A stretch of 64,000 nucleotides of DNA from contig CP079215.1 in the NCBI GenBank assembly GCA_019316985.1, forward strand, positions 4,030,001 through 4,094,000. Direction: 5' to 3'. The notes beneath the pieces are model-generated. The model did not search any database, was not told the DNA's origin, and saw only the letters and a program-made list of their open reading frames with translations. The number at the start of each line of letters is the position of its first letter. The first letter of the stretch is position 1. The translations under genes were made by a program, and so were the position numbers. Shown here piece after piece: positions 20,447-29,729 of this stretch. This DNA comes from Paraniabella defluvii (GTDB lineage Bacteria > Bacteroidota > Bacteroidia > Chitinophagales > Chitinophagaceae).

Positions 20447-21151
20447 ATGCTGCAACTGAACACACCGATAGAAATTGAATCTTTAGTTGATAGGGTTGAA
20501 ACTTGTATTATAGATCTTTTGCACCAGCGTAAATTGAGAACAGGAGACAAGATTCCAAAACAACCTGAATTAGTAAAGGCTTTGGGAGTCAGCCGCACGG
20601 TGGTAAGGGAGGCATTATATAGGCTGCAGGTTATGGGTTTCATCGAAATGAAGAAGGAAGGCGGCGGAGTGATTACCAATCCGGATGTCTTTGCCAACTT
20701 GTCCAAAAGCATGCTGCCCTCTTTTCTAAGTATTGATACCTTAAAAGAGCTGTTCGAATTGAGACTGGTTTTGGAAATTGGTATAGCTGACCTGCTTTTT
20801 TCCAGAATAACCACCAAAGACATAGAGGATCTAAGACAGATCGTCAAACAAGAACCTATATCTACGGTAGATTATGTATTCAAAGCTTCCTATGAGATCC
20901 GGTTTCATTCCCGACTCGGTCATATAGCTGGTAATAAAACACTACAGAAATTTCAGAGCCTGCTAATGCCTGTTTTTGATTATGTTGAAAAGAGTTCCTT
21001 GTATGAAAAGATTGAGAAGGCAGATACTTTTGTTTCACATAATCAGCTTATCGACATACTAGAAACCGGCACGCCGCAGGAGTTTAGAAACGCAATGCGA
21101 TCCCATTTGAATTTACATTTCCTGAAAATTACAAGGTGCCGTTTTAGTTAA
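20447..21151 (+). CDS. nanR: GntR-family regulator with FCD (FadR-type) domain
   Basis: A 234-residue intact protein starting at ATG 20447. The winged helix (residues 12-75) reads GDKIPKQPELVKALGVSRTVVREALYRLQVMGFI, the GntR signature; the FCD ligand domain (residues 95-225) shows LFELRLVLEIGIADLL, YEIRFHSRL with metal-binding His, and VSHNQLIDILETGTPQEF. Divergent to the sialic acid operon and sharing its promoter region, it is the likely local regulator responding to a sialic acid breakdown product. The paralogue at 21966-22737 is clearly similar along its whole length. The symbol is by analogy with E. coli NanR, also GntR/FCD. A 8-bp hairpin follows its stop codon. Confidence 0.8.
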   Translation: MLQLNTPIEIESLVDRVETCIIDLLHQRKLRTGDKIPKQPELVKALGVSRTVVREALYRLQVMGFIEMKKEGGGVITNPDVFANLSKSMLPSFLSIDTLKELFELRLVLEIGIADLLFSRITTKDIEDLRQIVKQEPISTVDYVFKASYEIRFHSRLGHIAGNKTLQKFQSLLMPVFDYVEKSSLYEKIEKADTFVSHNQLIDILETGTPQEFRNAMRSHLNLHFLKITRCRFS

Positions 21152-21177
21152 AGTTTGTTGCTATCGGGAAACAAACT
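21152..21177 (+). terminator. Hairpin after the GntR gene
   Basis: AGTTTGTT (21152-21159) and AACAAACT (21170-21177) form an 8-bp stem with a 10-base loop, directly after the GntR stop codon. The following GTCTTAAAA is not a clean T-tract, so termination would be weak. Confidence 0.4.
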
Positions 21178-21965
21178 GTCTTAAAATGTGCGCATCATGT
21201 AATTTATATTGAGCAGATCTCACCGCTGTTCTGTAATGGTGTTTGTGCTTTTCTGATTACATTTTAAACATCCGGTTGATACATATTGAAATTCAATAGC
21301 AAGGTGTTTTTATGTTGAACAATCGTTCAATATAAAAATTTGCTTCGTTTTATTTGCGATTGCGATGAGCAATCGGTTGCACACAAAAAGGTGTTTTTGT
21401 GTTACCCAAATTATATCTTTGAATTGACAATGCATTAAGTAATACATAAAAATACTTTCATTATTTGCTTTCATATGTAACAGGTTTGTTATGAATGGTG
21501 CTGGAGTACGTTTCATAAAATAGGATGCAACCTGATCAATGTATTGCCAGTAAAAGGCGTCAAAAGCCTGTTGGTCTCCTTCCTGAGTCTTTCAACCATC
21601 GGAGTTCTATTTAAACAATTTTAATTTAATATTTACGTTCGGAGAAAACCTGCAATGACTTCGATCGAAGTGAAACCGATATTGGCCAATCTTTTCTTTC
21701 AATACCGCTTAATCATCAAAATGCGGATAAATATAAATAATATTAAGTATGTCATAATAATTTCTTCCTTAAAATTTTAATGGTGCAACGTTATAATCAT
21801 ATAGGCGAACTGTACAGGTTCCTGTTCGCCAGACGGAGGTAAAATAAGATGGAAATAGGCTGGGTGTTTAAATTTTGATGGTTATAAGAATCAGCCGGGT
21901 GGCAAAATGGTTTGCCTTAACGAAATATAGATGCCAGGGCACAGCGTTACAGGCAATATCTATAC
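21178..21965. other. Gene-free region between two convergent GntR genes
   Basis: Nearly 800 bases without a credible gene; the longest open frame (68 residues, minus strand, 21310-21516) has no recognisable features. The region holds two dyads resembling LacI-family sites, TTGAACAATCGTTCAA at 21315-21330 and GCAATCGGTTGC at 21369-21380, a second copy of the GntR candidate operator at 21741-21760, and a GGCGAAC/GTTCGCC inverted repeat at about 21803-21829. It looks like leftover regulatory DNA of a lost operon. Confidence 0.45.
21741..21760. promoter_or_regulatory. Candidate GntR/FCD operator, copy 2
   Basis: TATTAAGTATGTCATAATAA, 19 of 20 bases identical to the site at 20351-20370. No gene starts close to it on either strand, which suggests that the target gene has been lost or that the site marks an old promoter. 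Confidence 0.5.
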
Positions 21966-22737
21966 CTAGATGTCACTTAACCCAGATTTAAGAAGGATTC
22001 TAGTGGGTTGGGTTGTTACGTTAGAGGGGTGGAGCCGTAAGAAGTGATTTTCTAAATGTTGCCGCATACCATTTCTGAACTGTTCCGGTGTCCCCTTCTC
22101 AAGAATTGATACTAATTGCTTATGTGATACGAATTTTTTCAGATGTTTATTAGGTTTGAATAATTCACTCTTTTCAACATAGTCGAATATCGGTAATAGT
22201 AAATTCTGGAATTTTTTGAGTGTTTGGTTTTGAGAAATTTCGTAGAGTTTCCCATGAAATCTGATTTCATAAGAAGCTTCAAACATATAATCTTTGGTTG
22301 ATTGTGGCTCATCTTTTACTATTTGCTTCAACTCTTTAATATCTTCGGCGGTTACATGGAAAAATAGTAAATCAGCCATTCCTATTTCTAATACAAGCCT
22401 TAGTTCGAAAATCTCTTTTAGCGTTTCTTCACTAAGCACATACGGATTTAAACTTTTGGCTAATGATTCAAATATATCCGGATTAGTAATAACCGCACCT
22501 TTTTTTCTTGCGGGTATCAATAAGGCCCATGAGTCTTAGTCGCATCAACGCTTCCCGTATAACTGTTCTACTCACCCCAAGTGATGTAGCCAGCTCTACT
22601 TCTTTAGGGATACTATCACCAACTTTAAGCTTTTGTTGATGAAGAAGATCTATAAGCTTTTTTTCAACTTTATCTACAAGGGTATGGTTTTCAACTGATT
22701 GAAATACGCTATTGGTTGAAATTGTATTATCTGACAT
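21966..22737 (-). CDS. GntR-family regulator with FCD domain, paralogue, frameshifted
   Basis: From ATG 22737 the HTH reads GDSIPKEVELATSLGVSRTVIREALMRLRLMGLI; after a one-base shift in the TTTTTTCTTGC stretch at about 22500-22510 the FCD domain continues with GAVITNPDIFESLAKSL, LFELRLVLEIG-like EIFELRLVLEIGMADLLFF, YEIRFHGKLYEI and VSHKQLVSILEKGTPEQF. More than half of the positions equal the regulator at 20447-21151. It is about 256 residues, slightly longer at the C-terminus. It points away from the hexosaminidase gene and towards an empty region. A -7-like TATTTTTG occurs upstream of its start on the minus strand. Whether both regulators bind the shared 20-base site is untested. Confidence 0.8.
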
Positions 22738-23098
22738 GTATTATCGGTTCTTATGGAGAAGATACAAAAATAATCTAATTCAAATTTAATTTGTATGAAT
22801 TTGTTCTGAATTCAGGCAGGTTCGAATACGGCGTGATAAAGCAACATGTCTGTAGTATAAAATAGGTTTCACTATTATCCGCAAACCGCTATAAGGTGTA
22901 TAATCAGTGCTGAAGAGAAAACGGCACCAGAAAATTTGGTCTTAAAAAATACATTAACAGTTAGATCTGATACTGATTATCCCAAAATTTCAACTCTTAT
23001 CATAATCGCGATTTGCAGCGGGGTAAATCTGATCACTATGATACAATGTCGAAGGCAACAATGTAAAATGGCGGCACATCGAAACGTTTTTCAGTCTT
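22738..23098. other. Intergenic region upstream of the SGNH-GH20 gene
   Basis: About 360 bases between the divergent second GntR gene and the first hexosaminidase operator. No credible gene is present. The promoters of both genes must lie here, but a full Bacteroidota -33/-7 pair could not be assigned. Confidence 0.4.
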
Positions 23099-23113
23099 TG
23101 CGCAATCGTTTGC
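23099..23113 (+). promoter_or_regulatory. Candidate LacI-family operator before the SGNH-GH20 gene
   Basis: TGCGCAATCGTTTGC lies 68 bases upstream of the start at 23181. The core CGCAATCGTTTGC differs from the PurR-type palindrome CGCAAACGTTTGC at one position and has the central CG step typical of LacI-family sites. Fourteen of its bases recur, in the same orientation relative to the gene, before the second GH20 gene at 29018-29031. Confidence 0.6.
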
Positions 23114-23180
23114 TCAGTTAAAAGAGATTCTTCTGACCGGAAGATAGAGGAATACCGGGCAATAATATTAAATTTGGCTT

Positions 23181-25773
23181 ATGTATTACATAAAACATTC
23201 TATGTTCATTGGTTTATTTCGCCGTCCGTTGTTTTGGATAACTGCATTGCTTATGGGTGGTATGCAGCTGACAGGTAATGGCCTAATGGCTCAGGTGAAA
23301 CGTTTTAATGATACATTGATATCGCCGTATTATCAGCAGCGAACTTCCTTGTTCAGACATCTTTCCCAAACAACGGACGATATTATATTTTTAGGTAATA
23401 GTTTGACAGATGGTAATGAGTGGACCGAAATGTTTAGAGATCTCCGGATAAAAAATAGAGGTGTCAGTGGCGATATTACAGAAGGTGTGATTCATCGCCT
23501 CGATGAAATTATTCGAAGAAAGCCTTTGAAGTTATTTATTATGATTGGCATAAATGACTTAGCAAAAGGGATATCGCCCGATCGTATCATTGAGAATATC
23601 AAAACAATTGTCAGTACCGTTCACAGCACTTCTCCAAGAACAAAAATTTACATCCAAAGCATGCTGCCTGTAAATCCTGGCTTTAATAGCTTTAAAGGGC
23701 ATACTGCTAAGGGTAAAATGATTGAAGCAATCAATAAGAAATTGAGCCAAATGGCCAGCTCACATAACTATAGCTTTATCGATTTATATCACCAATTTGT
23801 AGATTCTATGGGCAACTTAAGGAATGATTTGACAAATGACGGCCTTCATTTGAATGGTGATGGATATATGCTGTGGAAATATTTAGTTTGGCCATCCATT
23901 TACAATCTTAATCCCCAACCATCCCTGATTCCTTTTCCAAGCCATTTAAAATGGCAGGAAGGCTTTTTCCCTATTTATAAATGCAGTAAAATCCTTTCCA
24001 GGCATGGTGATTTGCAGGCAGAAGCGCTCAAATTAAAAAGTTACCTCAATGATATCGGAATTCCAGCAGAGATTGTAACCCATGTAAAACCGGGTGATTT
24101 TTATGTTGCGTTAGTGCAAAGTTCCAAGATTGTTGAAAAGAATCCTATCGTTTAACAGTAGATGTCAAAAAGATAGAAATAGTGGCACATAGCCCCATGG
24201 AATATTTAATGGTTTGCAAACCCTTCGGCAACTATGCGGTAGCGGCACGTTTATTAATAGTTGTTATATAGAAGACAAGCCGGCGTTTTCGTGGAGGGGA
24301 TACATGGTTGACGTAGGTCGAAACTATATGTCCATGGAAATTTTGAAACAACAAATTGATATTATAAGTCGCTATAAATTAAATGTCTTTCACTTCCATC
24401 CTACAGAAGATATTGCGTGGAGGCTTGCGATCAAACGTTATCCTCAACTAACAGCTGCTCACACTATGCTCCGAGATAAGGGTATGTATTATACCGACCA
24501 TGAGATCCGTGAACTGATTAAGTATTGTAACGACCGCCATATTACATTTGTTCCTGAAATAGATATGCCTGGTCATAGTGGTGCATTCAAAAGGGCAATG
24601 AAAACTGATATGCAAAGCGATTCGGGTTTATCAATTGTAAAGCGTATAGTTACGGATTTCTGTAGCACCTATCGCCTGCCTTATCTGCATATTGGTGCCG
24701 ACGAGGTTAAAATTACCAACAACCAGTTCATTCCAGAGATAAGTCGCTTATTGGACAAATTAAATGTCAGGGTCATTGGCTGGCAACCGGGGGCAACTTC
24801 AGTCAAAAAACTATTAGGCAACTTTGGATGACTGACAATGGACATGAGAACAGAAAGCGCGGTATACAATATATTGACTCGAGACACCTGTACCTTAATC
24901 ACATGGATCCCCTGGAGGCCGTCGTTACAATATTTAACCGGCAGATAGGCGATCAATTGATGGGGATAGTCTTTTGCTCGGTGCAACCTTATGTACCTGG
25001 CATGATCGGGCAGTAAGCCAGGAAACTGATATTTTAAAAATGAATCCTGTTTATCCGGGCATATTGGCTTTTTCAGAAAGATTGTGGAAGGGTGGTGGCC
25101 AGGTAGGCTGGATAGCTAACATTATAGACGGTAATCAAGGTGCATTTATAGACTTTGAAAAGAGGCTCCTGGATCACAAAGAACGGTTTTTTACCAGGTT
25201 GCCATTCCCTTATGTTAAACAATCTGATATAACCTGGACGTTAACCGGTCCTTTTGACAACGGGGGGACAGTGCCAAAATATTTGCTCCGGAACTTGGAA
25301 AACTGATATTCAAATGGAGTCGGTTCAAGCCATAGGCGGAACTATTGTTTTACGTCACTGGTGGCCTTCCTTAATAAAGGGGTATTGAAATTACCCCGGG
25401 AAAATACTACCTGGTATTGCTCTACCCGCTTATGGTCGGAAACCGAAATGGAAAGAGATTTCTGGATAGGCTTTGGTAATATATCCGCTCCCAGGCTACT
25501 GATAGCCCTCCACTTGATAAATGGGATGAGAAAGGCAGCATGATTTGGGTGAATGGCCAGTTGATAGGTCCACCTCAATGGCTCAGAGCTTCACAGAGAG
25601 GAGATCTGGAAATTCCATTAACAGATGAAGGGTATGAATATAGGGTGCCCCAAACCATTAGCCTTAAAAAAGGTTGGAATGATATACTGGTTAAGCTGCC
25701 AATAACTACATTCAACGGCAGAGATTGGAATAATCCTGTAAAGTGGATGTTTACTTTTCTCCCGATAGATTAA
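23181..25773 (+). CDS. SGNH-hydrolase/GH20 beta-hexosaminidase fusion, frameshifted
   Basis: Secreted enzyme that probably removes terminal beta-GlcNAc or GalNAc and carries an esterase domain. From ATG 23181 a signal segment is followed by an SGNH domain (residues 60-250): IIFLGNSLTDG (catalytic Ser), RGVSGDIT, MIGINDLAKG and NDGLHLNGDG (Asp/His). A GH20b-like domain starts at NPQPSLIPFPSHLKWQEG. After a shift near 24150 the GH20 barrel shows FSWRGYMVDVGRNYMS, LNVFHFHPTED, FVPEIDMPGHSGAF and HIGADEVKI with the catalytic Asp-Glu pair. Further shifts occur near 24830, 24990, 25300 and 25540; the protein ends at MFTFLPID, about 864 residues. A LacI-like operator lies upstream. Bacteroides sialidase loci contain comparable hexosaminidases. 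Confidence 0.8.
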
Positions 25774-25807
25774 CTAAGCCGAAAACCTCAGAAAGATTAA
25801 TTCATTA

Positions 25808-26337
25808 ATGCCATCTCAGATCTTTTCACCAATAATCTACTATTAAAAAAACGAATGGATCCAGCATTTTTGAATCTATATATTATCAGCACTATGATAA
25901 ACTGTTCACCGCTTTTTGGAAGAAAACACACTCGGAAGTGGTAGCGCAGGAACTAACCCAAATTACTTTTATCAAATTATGGGAGCATCGTCATTCATTT
26001 TCGTTGAACTTATCGGCCGAATTACAAATTAACAGGAAAGCTAAGCTGATTTGGATTGACTGGTTGAGAAAGGAATCTCACATAAGGGCCTATCGCAGTT
26101 ATCTTACAACTTTGCCAAAATCTGCATCGATCCAATCTCAATTAGAGTATTCAGATTCATTAAACTTGGCAATTGACCAGCTTTCACCCATGAAAAAAAG
26201 TGTTTGTTATGGCCTATGTTGAAGGATTTACTTATAAAGAAATCTCAGAACAACTAAATATATCCGTAAAGACAGTTGATGCGCATCTCCAGTCTGCATT
26301 AAAACAACTGAATGGGATAAAGAAAAGAAAGATTAAG
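25808..26337 (+). CDS. ECF-type RNA polymerase sigma factor, frameshifted
   Basis: Region 2 is read as SIFESIYYQHYDKLFTAFW, VVAQELTQITFIKLWEHRH; region 4 as SPMKKSVFVMAYVEGFTYKEI and LNISVKTVDAHLQSALKQL, which is the helix-turn-helix of SusC/D-associated ECF sigma factors. The start is not certain; an ATG at 25808 is followed by a shift in the A-run at about 25845. A second shift near 26205 joins regions 2-3 and 4. No anti-sigma (FecR) gene follows. Instead the frame runs without a stop into a LacI-type C-terminus at about 26338, so the natural end of the sigma factor is lost. Normal members have about 170-190 residues. Confidence 0.7.
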
Positions 26338-26722
26338 GTTGATATGCAAATGGTAGAAAAAACTGATCTTACAGTGGCCGGAACCCAACGTGCTGCAAGT
26401 AATCTGCTGAAAATAAAAAGAAGGCCCGATGCAATTATAAGCTTCAATGACTAGGTACATCATGATGCGGTGAAATTCGCACTGAATGAGGGGTTGAAAT
26501 TAATAAGGATATAATATTTGCCAGCTATGCCAATATATCTTCTAATAAACACGCAGCTTATCCCCCGCATTGTCTGTTGATCAGTACCCATTCAGGCAAG
26601 GCCAGGCATCTATGGAACTGTTATTTGATATAATTAATAAAAGCAGGACATCGAAGGCAAAGGAAACTTCTTATAAACAGGTAGAGATTGCCGTGAAAGT
26701 AGTTGCATCGGGCGTGTCTTAA
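26338..26722 (+). pseudogene. LacI/GalR-family regulator, C-terminal remnant
   Basis: The effector-binding lobe is recognisable: AASNLLKIKRRPDAIISFND, then HHDAVKFALNEGL, KDIIFASYANISSNKHAAYPP and LSVDQYPFRQGQASMELLFD, ending VASGVS with TAA at 26720-26722. The DNA-binding and first effector lobes are absent. The stop after FND is a TAG where the family has Tyr or another codon, and two shifts follow, so the gene is decayed in several ways. It is joined in frame to the ECF sigma factor. It lies between two hexosaminidase genes that carry LacI-like operators, so it is probably what remains of their regulator. Confidence 0.7.
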
Positions 26723-26833
26723 AAGTAATACAGCAAATGCGGTAAACGTTTTATATGCTTGTATAAGTTTATTAAAATTTTTAACAAACTGCTGCCGGTA
26801 TCAAATAAGACGTAGATTTTAATAATTAGCTCT

Positions 26834-28942
26834 TTACTTTTGCAAATCTTTTATTTCCTTTTCCGTTAATATACGGTTATAGATCCTTAAATCGCTGATA
26901 TAGCCACGGAAGCTGTGATGTGGTGCACCTATATATAATAACGGAAAAAATAAGGTTTGCACTTTGGACATTTTGTCCTTCTCATTGAACACATACATAT
27001 TGCCTTCCAGTTTTTCTTTCAGGATGCCGTTTACATAAAGACTGGTACCTTTGTTATTACCAGTTATGGTAATACTTGTCCATGTATCAGGAGGGACAGT
27101 ATAATTGAATTCATAATGATAGTTTTCTCTTGAGAATCCAATTTTGGATGTTCGCTGTTGTGTTAATTTAAACACTGCGTTGTCCGAGCTAAAAAGAATC
27201 GCATCGTCTGTGTTGTTTCTGTTAGGCTTGACCCGGAAGGACGCCGTATAATTATATCCAATTTCATTAATAGGGGTTTTAATATAGCTGGAACCGCCTG
27301 GGAAATAGGCAGCTTTTTCTTGGTTGTCTCGTTTCAGTCTTATATTTCTGGTAGCAATAGGATTTCTGTGATTACCGCTCTTGTCAACGACTTTTGAAGA
27401 ACTGAAATCATAGTGTAGCACCAAGTTAGTTTCGCCAGCTATTCTTCCTGCTATATTCAGACCAGGGCCTTCTCCCAGGTTTTTGCCGATTTCGAAAAAG
27501 CATCAAAGGACGCCAGCTGACTACTTCTGGTTCCGTTCCACATTTTTGCGCCAAAACCTGAAACGCAGGAAAAGCGCGATCATGTACATCCTTTTCGGTA
27601 ATGCCGTTCCCTACATGATCGTTCCATACTGCAAATGATCCTCCTTTAATCTGCGGATGTGATTCTTCAAATTCTTGATTACCTATTTTATTGGGAGTCC
27701 ATTCCTGATATATTTTTTTAAGGTTCAGGTAATCATAATAATAACCGGCTTTAGGTACAATATATAACCATCCGTCTGGGGTGCTGATTACATTGTAGCC
27801 CAATTGGATCATTTCCTTAGGATCAGCATATCCATTGTACCAAAGGTTCATCGTCACTCCTTCAGATTTTACAGGAGTTGTACCAGGTGCATGAGTTAAA
27901 GCACCCCACAATCTGGCCTTTTACCATAGCCTTCAACTAATTTGATATAATGATCTGTAAAAGCTCTGAATTTTTCCGCATCTTTTTTGCATATTCGTCC
28001 GTTCCAATATGCACATCAGGGCCTGTAAACACAGGATTGGGGCCAGATAAATACTCTTTAAACACATTATCAATGACCTCCATTGTTTTGGGATGGTCTA
28101 GGTCTAGGTGATCCATGCCGTATTTCTTGCTTCCGATTTCAGGTATCGCCCGAGTAAAAGCCAGTGAATGGGCAGGTACATCTATCTCAGGAACGATATT
28201 GACGCCATAAGAGCTGGCAAGGTTCTGAAGTTCAATGAACTGCTTTTTGGAATAGCTACCGTCTTTTGCAGTCAACGTAGGATATGTTGAGTTTTCCAGG
28301 CGAAAGGCTGCATAGGTGCTATCCCAGTTATTTCCGAAAAATTGTTTAAAACCGTTGTCATTTAAATGGATTTGGAAGTCGTTCATTTTATAGTATGACA
28401 TTAGTTTAACATAGTCGCGCAGAAATTGGATTGAGAAAATTTTCTGCCGCAGTCTAGTACGAAGCCACGTAAACCAAATTGCGGATGATCTTTAGCAATA
28501 CCTTTCGGCAAACCAACATTCGATGTGTCAAGCGCCTTTAACTGCAAAATGGACCGGGTGGCCCAGAACGCACCCAGTGCGGTTTTTGCCTCAATGGTGA
28601 TACAATCATCAATTGATAATATATAACCTTCATCTTTTAAAGAGGTGTCTTTGTTGTTTTTTTAATATAAATACTTCCAGGTTCGGCGGTTCCCTGGGTA
28701 ACTGTATTTTTAATGGCAGGACGGAGGGATTTCATATCAGATGAGAAAGTAGAGGCATATGTTTTACATTCTTCGTAAAACAACGGATCAATAATGATTT
28801 TTAAACTGCCTTTCAATTCCAGGTTACCGGCCCCGCCTTTCCATTCTCGAAAAGAAGGAATGACTCCGGGTGATGGATTTTGACCTTGTGAGAATTTTGA
28901 TAAAAGAAGGAGTATAAAAACTGAAATGAATGCGCGTCCCAT
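26834..28942 (-). CDS. GH20 beta-hexosaminidase with C-terminal LamG domain, frameshifted
   Basis: Secreted enzyme, about 703 residues. The signal peptide MGRAFISVFILLLLSKFSQG starts at 28942. The GH20b domain ends around ALGAFWATRSILQLKAL; the barrel shows LRGFVLDCGRKF, YKMNDFQIHLNDN, NIVPEIDVPAHSLAFTRAIP, the catalytic pair in VHIGTDEYAKK, MNLWYNGYAD and FAVWNDHVGNG. This Thr-Asp-Glu-Tyr version resembles the dispersin B/lacto-N-biosidase branch more than classical hexosaminidases. The C-terminal 195 residues form a LamG/concanavalin-like domain (VLHYDFSSSKVVDKSGN, SLYVNGILKEK, YISDLRIYNRILTEKEI). Shifts lie near 28640, 28440, 27960 and 27425-27540. A LacI-like operator is found 75 bases upstream. 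Confidence 0.8.
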
Positions 28943-29245
28943 GATTTGAATAGATGATTAATGACTGATATTGTAATGCTAAGATACTCGAGAGCCCGAC
29001 GTTTTGGAGCATTCGGACAAACGATTGCGCATGCGGCTGCCTTTAAATAGGGCGATAATTTTTCAATTATTGCAGAACTGTATATCCAAAAAAACATTGA
29101 TGAGAATACCGGATTATTAAATACAGCTGATGGTAGGGATTTTTTGCAGACTGTTACGGATATATAAAGGGAACCGACAGGCTTTTAGATTTGGAAGCTT
29201 AGGTTCACAGATTTTTTTAATCGCAGGAGAAACAGTTCTTATTGT
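28943..29245. other. Divergent promoter region between GH20-LamG and the AraC fragment
   Basis: About 300 bases containing the LacI-like site at 29018-29031. No gene was seen. Promoter elements cannot be assigned with confidence. Confidence 0.4.
29018..29031 (-). promoter_or_regulatory. Candidate LacI-family operator before the GH20-LamG gene
   Basis: CAAACGATTGCGCA on the plus strand, that is TGCGCAATCGTTTG on the coding strand of the GH20-LamG gene, 75 bases before its start. It is identical over 14 bases and in the same gene-relative orientation to the site before the SGNH-GH20 gene. Confidence 0.6.
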
Positions 29246-29672
29246 ATGTTTAAGTTAATAAAAACGAATATTTTAAACGCTTCAGTATCAGGTTTGGCGG
29301 TTGTAGAACGCGAGTTATCTTGCTTTAATACAGAATTTCATAGTCACCCAGCATACGAGTTGGTTTATGTTAAACGGGGTAGGGGAAGGCGGGTGATCGG
29401 GGCGAGTATGGAAAATTTTAATGATGGCGAGCTGATATTGATTGGAAGTGATTTACCTCATGTATGGGTTAGCGAGAAGGAAATGAAAGATGCAGACAGT
29501 TCCTCACTGGTTTTATATTTTAAGAAAGAAATATTTGGAGGATGCATTTTATAGTGGCCAGGTAGGCCAGAAAATACTGAACTTATTGGAGGCCGCATCA
29601 GAACCCGAAGTTATTGATAAAAGCAATACAATAGAGCTATTACTTACACAAATGTTTTTCATCAAACGTTAA
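29246..29672 (+). pseudogene. AraC-family regulator, cupin part only
   Basis: Starts at ATG 29246. The N-terminal cupin sensor is recognisable from FNTEFHSHPAYELVYVKRGRGRRVIG, cut here into FHSHPAYELVYV and RGRRVIG, and GELILIGSDLPHVW. A shift near 29538 joins the next frame with YSGQVGQKILNLLEAASE and the protein ends at FFIKR, roughly 142 residues. AraC regulators of this type have about 290 residues, so the whole double helix-turn-helix DNA-binding part is missing. The stop overlaps the A-tract of the terminator that belongs to the opposite gene. Probably a truncated, non-functional regulator. Confidence 0.7.
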
Positions 29673-29711
29673 AAAGCTGTGGCCACCTCTGGTTGAAGGT
29701 GGTCACAGCTA
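29672..29711 (-). terminator. Rho-independent terminator of the secreted-protein gene
   Basis: AGCTGTGGCCACCT (29676-29689) and AGGTGGTCACAGCT (29698-29711) form a 14-bp stem with one G-T pair and an 8-base loop. On the minus strand the stem is followed by TTTTT, so it terminates the gene ending at 29730. Confidence 0.85.
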
Positions 29712-29729
29712 ATTGAATATATGTAATGT

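Noticed and set aside
23181..23200. Possible third GntR-like site (TATG...CATA) at the start of the SGNH-GH20 gene
   Set aside because: Spacing differs from the two real copies and the bases are coding (MYYIK).
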